Shown here one piece after another: positions 6,608-7,734 of a stretch of DNA of 7,734 nt. The stretch comes from Solirubrobacteraceae bacterium (lineage in GTDB: Bacteria > Actinomycetota > Thermoleophilia > Solirubrobacterales > Solirubrobacteraceae), in assembly GCA_030043235.1 (NCBI GenBank), contig JASHYF010000365.1:1-7734 (forward strand), in the 5' to 3' direction. Positions within the stretch are counted from its first letter, which is position 1. Every line of letters begins with the position of its first letter. The notes under the pieces are model-generated. The model made no database searches, was not told the origin of the DNA, and worked only from the letters and a program-made list of their open reading frames with translations. The position numbers were made by a program, and so were the translations under genes.

Positions 6608-6845
6608 ATCAAGGACGGCGCCTCGACCGGCTCGCTGACCGAGAGCGCGGGCGCGCTGACCGGTTCGGTCTCGCTCGCGATCAGCGGCTCCTACGTGTGG
6701 TCGGGCGGGTCGGTCAACGGCGGCGGCGGCTCGCTGAAAATCCAACAGGCCAGCGGCGGCGGCTTCTCGATCGCACCCACCAGACAGACCTACTTCGAGG
6801 CCGGCTCGATCGAACAAATCCGGCACGCTCGCCCCGTCGGTGTGA

Positions 6846-6951
6846 TTTCGTCGGGAACGTCTGTGATGTCAGCCACCAACATGCACAGGGTACGAGTTCG
6901 ATCGTCCTCGCAACGGCCCCGCACCTCTGTTGTGCCCGACCGTGCTTGGCG
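6846..6951. other. Non-coding gap between surface-gene remnant and mazF
   Basis: No convincing gene, promoter or terminator is seen. Frames stay open through it, but their translations have no family-like pattern. It lies between two converging 3' ends, those of the remnant and of mazF. Confidence 0.5.
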
Positions 6952-7269
6952 TCAGGCGAGGTCGAGTACCAGCAGCAGTGCGTCTTCGACCGTGCGTAGC
7001 TCGTCACGTGCAAGGTGCCCGACACGCTCGCCGAGTGCGCGAGCGTCGACTGCTCCGACCATCTCGCAGAGAAGCTGCGTCGGCTGGTTGGCGATCGTGA
7101 CCTCTGGGTGGAAGCTGGCGGGGAACGCTGACCGCGAGGTCGGGCAGATCACCACGGTCGAAAGCGCGAGCAGATCATCGGCCTGAACGATGACCGCGTA
7201 ACGGCGACCCCTCGGCACGTGCCCGCGTTTGTTCGGCAGCTTGATCTGGTGGACGTCACCGCGAACCAC
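6952..7269 (-). CDS. mazF: MazF/PemK-family endoribonuclease toxin
   Basis: The 105-residue cytoplasmic toxin of a type II toxin-antitoxin pair would cleave mRNA or other RNA at short motifs when free of its antitoxin. Family landmarks are the opening VVRGDVHQIKLP (1-12), the basic loop PRGRRYAVIVQADDL (19-33), the strand VVICPTS (39-45), and the C-terminal CEMVGAVDARALGERVGHL block (68-86). Length and order of elements are normal for MazF, and no key region is missing. The GTG at 7269 is chosen because it starts at the conserved N-terminus and has GGAG 7 bases before it; an upstream in-frame start at 7293 would add eight unlikely residues. The start lies inside the antitoxin gene (14-base overlap), the usual tight coupling of such pairs. 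The cleavage motif cannot be predicted from sequence. Confidence 0.92.
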   Translation of the reverse strand: MVRGDVHQIKLPNKRGHVPRGRRYAVIVQADDLLALSTVVICPTSRSAFPASFHPEVTIANQPTQLLCEMVGAVDARALGERVGHLARDELRTVEDALLLVLDLA

Positions 7270-7507
7270 GCAGCGTCTCCATGAGGCTGGCAACCTCGCG
7301 TGCTTCGCGCACGTAGTCCTCGTTCTGCATGAGGCGTCGCGCCTCAGCTGCCAGTCCGCTGCGCCGGCGCTCTCGTTCTGCGGTCTCGGAGATCGCCTGG
7401 CGCGCGGCCTCCGCGCGGCTCAGGCCCCGTTTCCTGGCAATCTCGTCGAGTGCGCTCATCCCGTTGCGTCCGAGACGCAGAGACAGCGGAGGGGGAGCTG
7501 ACGCCAT
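7256..7507 (-). CDS. mazE: Ribbon-helix-helix antitoxin of the MazF pair
   Basis: The 83-residue protein has an N-terminal ribbon-helix-helix DNA-binding domain: strand PLSLRLG (7-13), helix SALDEIARKRG (18-28), then LSRAEAARQAISETAERE (29-46). A charged helical C-terminal half ends with REAREVASLMETLRGSR (67-83), of the type that wraps and blocks MazF. By family knowledge it neutralises the toxin and represses its own promoter, more strongly in complex with the toxin. The ATG at 7507 is preferred over the in-frame TTG at 7525 because the extra six residues (MRYDTD) are not part of the fold. No Shine-Dalgarno sequence precedes the ATG. A TACGAT hexamer ends 6 bases upstream of it, which would fit a leaderless transcript. 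The gene precedes and overlaps the toxin gene. Confidence 0.88.
   Translation of the reverse strand: MASAPPPLSLRLGRNGMSALDEIARKRGLSRAEAARQAISETAERERRRSGLAAEARRLMQNEDYVREAREVASLMETLRGSR
7277..7280 (-). promoter_or_regulatory. Ribosome binding site deciding the mazF start
   Basis: GGAG on the - strand, 7 bases before GTG 7269 and inside the antitoxin coding region. It supports the 105-residue toxin. Confidence 0.7.
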
Positions 7508-7513
7508 GTCCGT

Positions 7514-7542
7514 ATCGTAGCGCAAAGCACACTACATCGTAG
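7514..7542 (-). promoter_or_regulatory. Candidate promoter and autoregulatory operator of the mazEF pair
   Basis: ATCGTAG (+ strand) occurs at 7514-7520 and 7536-7542, starts 22 bases apart (about two helical turns). The outer copy is part of the inverted repeat CTAC-ATC-GTAG (7532-7542). On the - strand the inner copy gives TACGAT 6 bases before the antitoxin ATG, acceptable as a -10 box for a leaderless mRNA; a TTGAAA (7551-7546) is not at a normal -35 distance. Ribbon-helix-helix dimers commonly bind such paired short sites. The function is inferred. Confidence 0.4.
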
Positions 7543-7559
7543 GGATTTCAAGACCAGGG

Positions 7560-7586
7560 GATTTTGGCTCTGCAATGCAGAAAATC
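7560..7586. other. Bulged inverted repeat upstream of mazE
   Basis: GATTTT (7560-7565) pairs with AAAATC (7581-7586), and CTGC (7570-7573) with GCAG (7577-7580) around AAT, leaving GGCT as a one-sided bulge. It lies immediately beside the GC-rich hairpin at 7587-7618. It may be part of a terminator region or a protein site; nothing further can be said. Confidence 0.35.
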
Positions 7587-7618
7587 GGGGGCTCGCGCCG
7601 CAATTCGCGCCAGTCCCC
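7587..7618 (-). terminator. Possible terminator downstream of tRNA-Ser
   Basis: On the - strand GGGG-A-CT-G-GCGC pairs with GCGC-G-AG-C-CCCC around an 8-base loop (4+2+4 pairs with two single mismatches). It is followed by CGATTTT, a short T-run. It sits 23 bases past the tRNA 3' end and ahead of mazE, so it could end the tRNA transcript. The T-run is weak, and a second T-run (five T, 7626-7622) lies before the hairpin. Confidence 0.4.
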
Positions 7619-7641
7619 GCGAAAAACAGGTTGAGGGTTTA

Positions 7642-7731
7642 CGGAAGGGGGGAGATTCGAACTCCCGAGACGGGGGTTGCCCGCCTGCCGGTTTTCAAGA
7701 CCGGTGCATTCAACCGCTCTGCCACCCTTCC
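7642..7731 (-). tRNA. tRNA-Ser (anticodon UGA)
   Basis: The 90-base gene folds as a type II tRNA. The acceptor arm GGAAGGG (7731-7725) pairs with CCCTTCC (7649-7643), and the discriminator is G (7642), as is usual for serine. The anticodon stem CCGGT/ACCGG (7704-7700 and 7692-7688) encloses the loop CTTGAAA, with TGA at 7697-7695. The long variable arm contains a CGGG/CCCG stem, and the T arm is GGGAG-TTCGAAT-CTCCC. It reads UCA codons and other UCN by wobble. The 3' CCA is not encoded. Only 3 bases of its upstream side lie in the window, so its promoter is not visible. Confidence 0.95.
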
Positions 7732-7734
7732 AAG

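Larger units (their letters stand above)
6237..6845 (+). pseudogene. Secreted beta-strand-repeat surface protein, frameshifted and truncated
   Basis: From ATG 6237 (GGAG 7 bases upstream, 6226-6229) the frame gives an Arg-rich N-terminus, a hydrophobic core ILIVLLGLLG and a likely signal-peptidase site after APAGA, then FTAARGGEWSTAGNWSTACP. This G-x-W-(S/N)-TA-x-NWS pattern is common at the start of large secreted repeat proteins. The continuation (STVVCWSAGETVVVSAG, GGSLTVSGGSLTLEN, GGGTLTIKDG, GSYVWSGGSVNGGGGSLKI) lies in the -1 frame, joined at 6419-6425. Repeat-like sequence runs to about 6810. Then a second frame change would be needed to read NKSGTLAPSV, which ends at TGA 6843-6845. 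Beyond that nothing resembles the family. The family is normally far longer, so this looks like the N-terminal remnant of a cell-surface or secreted protein with a right-handed beta-helix-like fold. A GTG at 6297 is an alternative start. A genuine short gene with programmed frameshifting is the other reading. I do not recognise a specific function. Confidence 0.6.

Noticed and set aside
1..7734. CRISPR array, insertion sequence or riboswitch
   Set aside because: No regularly spaced repeats, no transposase-like protein and no terminal inverted repeats or recognisable aptamer were seen.

Overview
The window is high-GC DNA with tightly packed genes, frequent GTG starts and overlapping gene ends. 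The gene complement points to an actinobacterium, perhaps a deep-branching class such as Thermoleophilia or Rubrobacteria. It holds a CydC-type ABC exporter, a tandem universal stress protein, a GH63 mannosyl/glucosylglycerate hydrolase and a MazEF pair of actinobacterial style. The lineage is an inference from style and gene content; no marker gene fixes it.

Left part, + strand (2-1861): the C-terminal half of cydC (thiol exporter needed for cytochrome bd assembly), then after a 93-base gap a two-domain UspA protein. The Usp gene converges on the next block, and the 3' ends overlap by 11 bases.

Centre, - strand (6238 down to 1851): a four-gene run that reads as one operon. First comes a GH63 sugar-glycerate hydrolase, then the complete agmatine deiminase pathway. 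Putrescine carbamoyltransferase and agmatine deiminase overlap by GTGA; agmatine deiminase and carbamate kinase are 1 base apart. Together the three enzymes convert agmatine to putrescine, NH3 and CO2 and make one ATP per agmatine by substrate-level phosphorylation. No agmatine/putrescine antiporter or dedicated regulator lies in the window. Beside CydC and Usp, the block looks like a low-oxygen or starvation energy locus (inference). This is the main biological result of the window.

Right part (6237-7731): a damaged + strand gene for a secreted beta-strand-repeat surface protein, whose ATG overlaps the start codon of the divergent hydrolase. It needs a -1 frame change to be read through. That change falls on a C CCA AAG heptamer with a stem-loop 5 bases downstream, so it is either a programmed frameshift or a mutation; later decay favours mutation. 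Then come, on the - strand, a MazF toxin and its ribbon-helix-helix antitoxin with repeated operator-like heptamers, two hairpins, and a tRNA-Ser(UGA) at the window end. A toxin-antitoxin module and a decayed surface gene abutting the 3' end of a tRNA suggest a possible island boundary.
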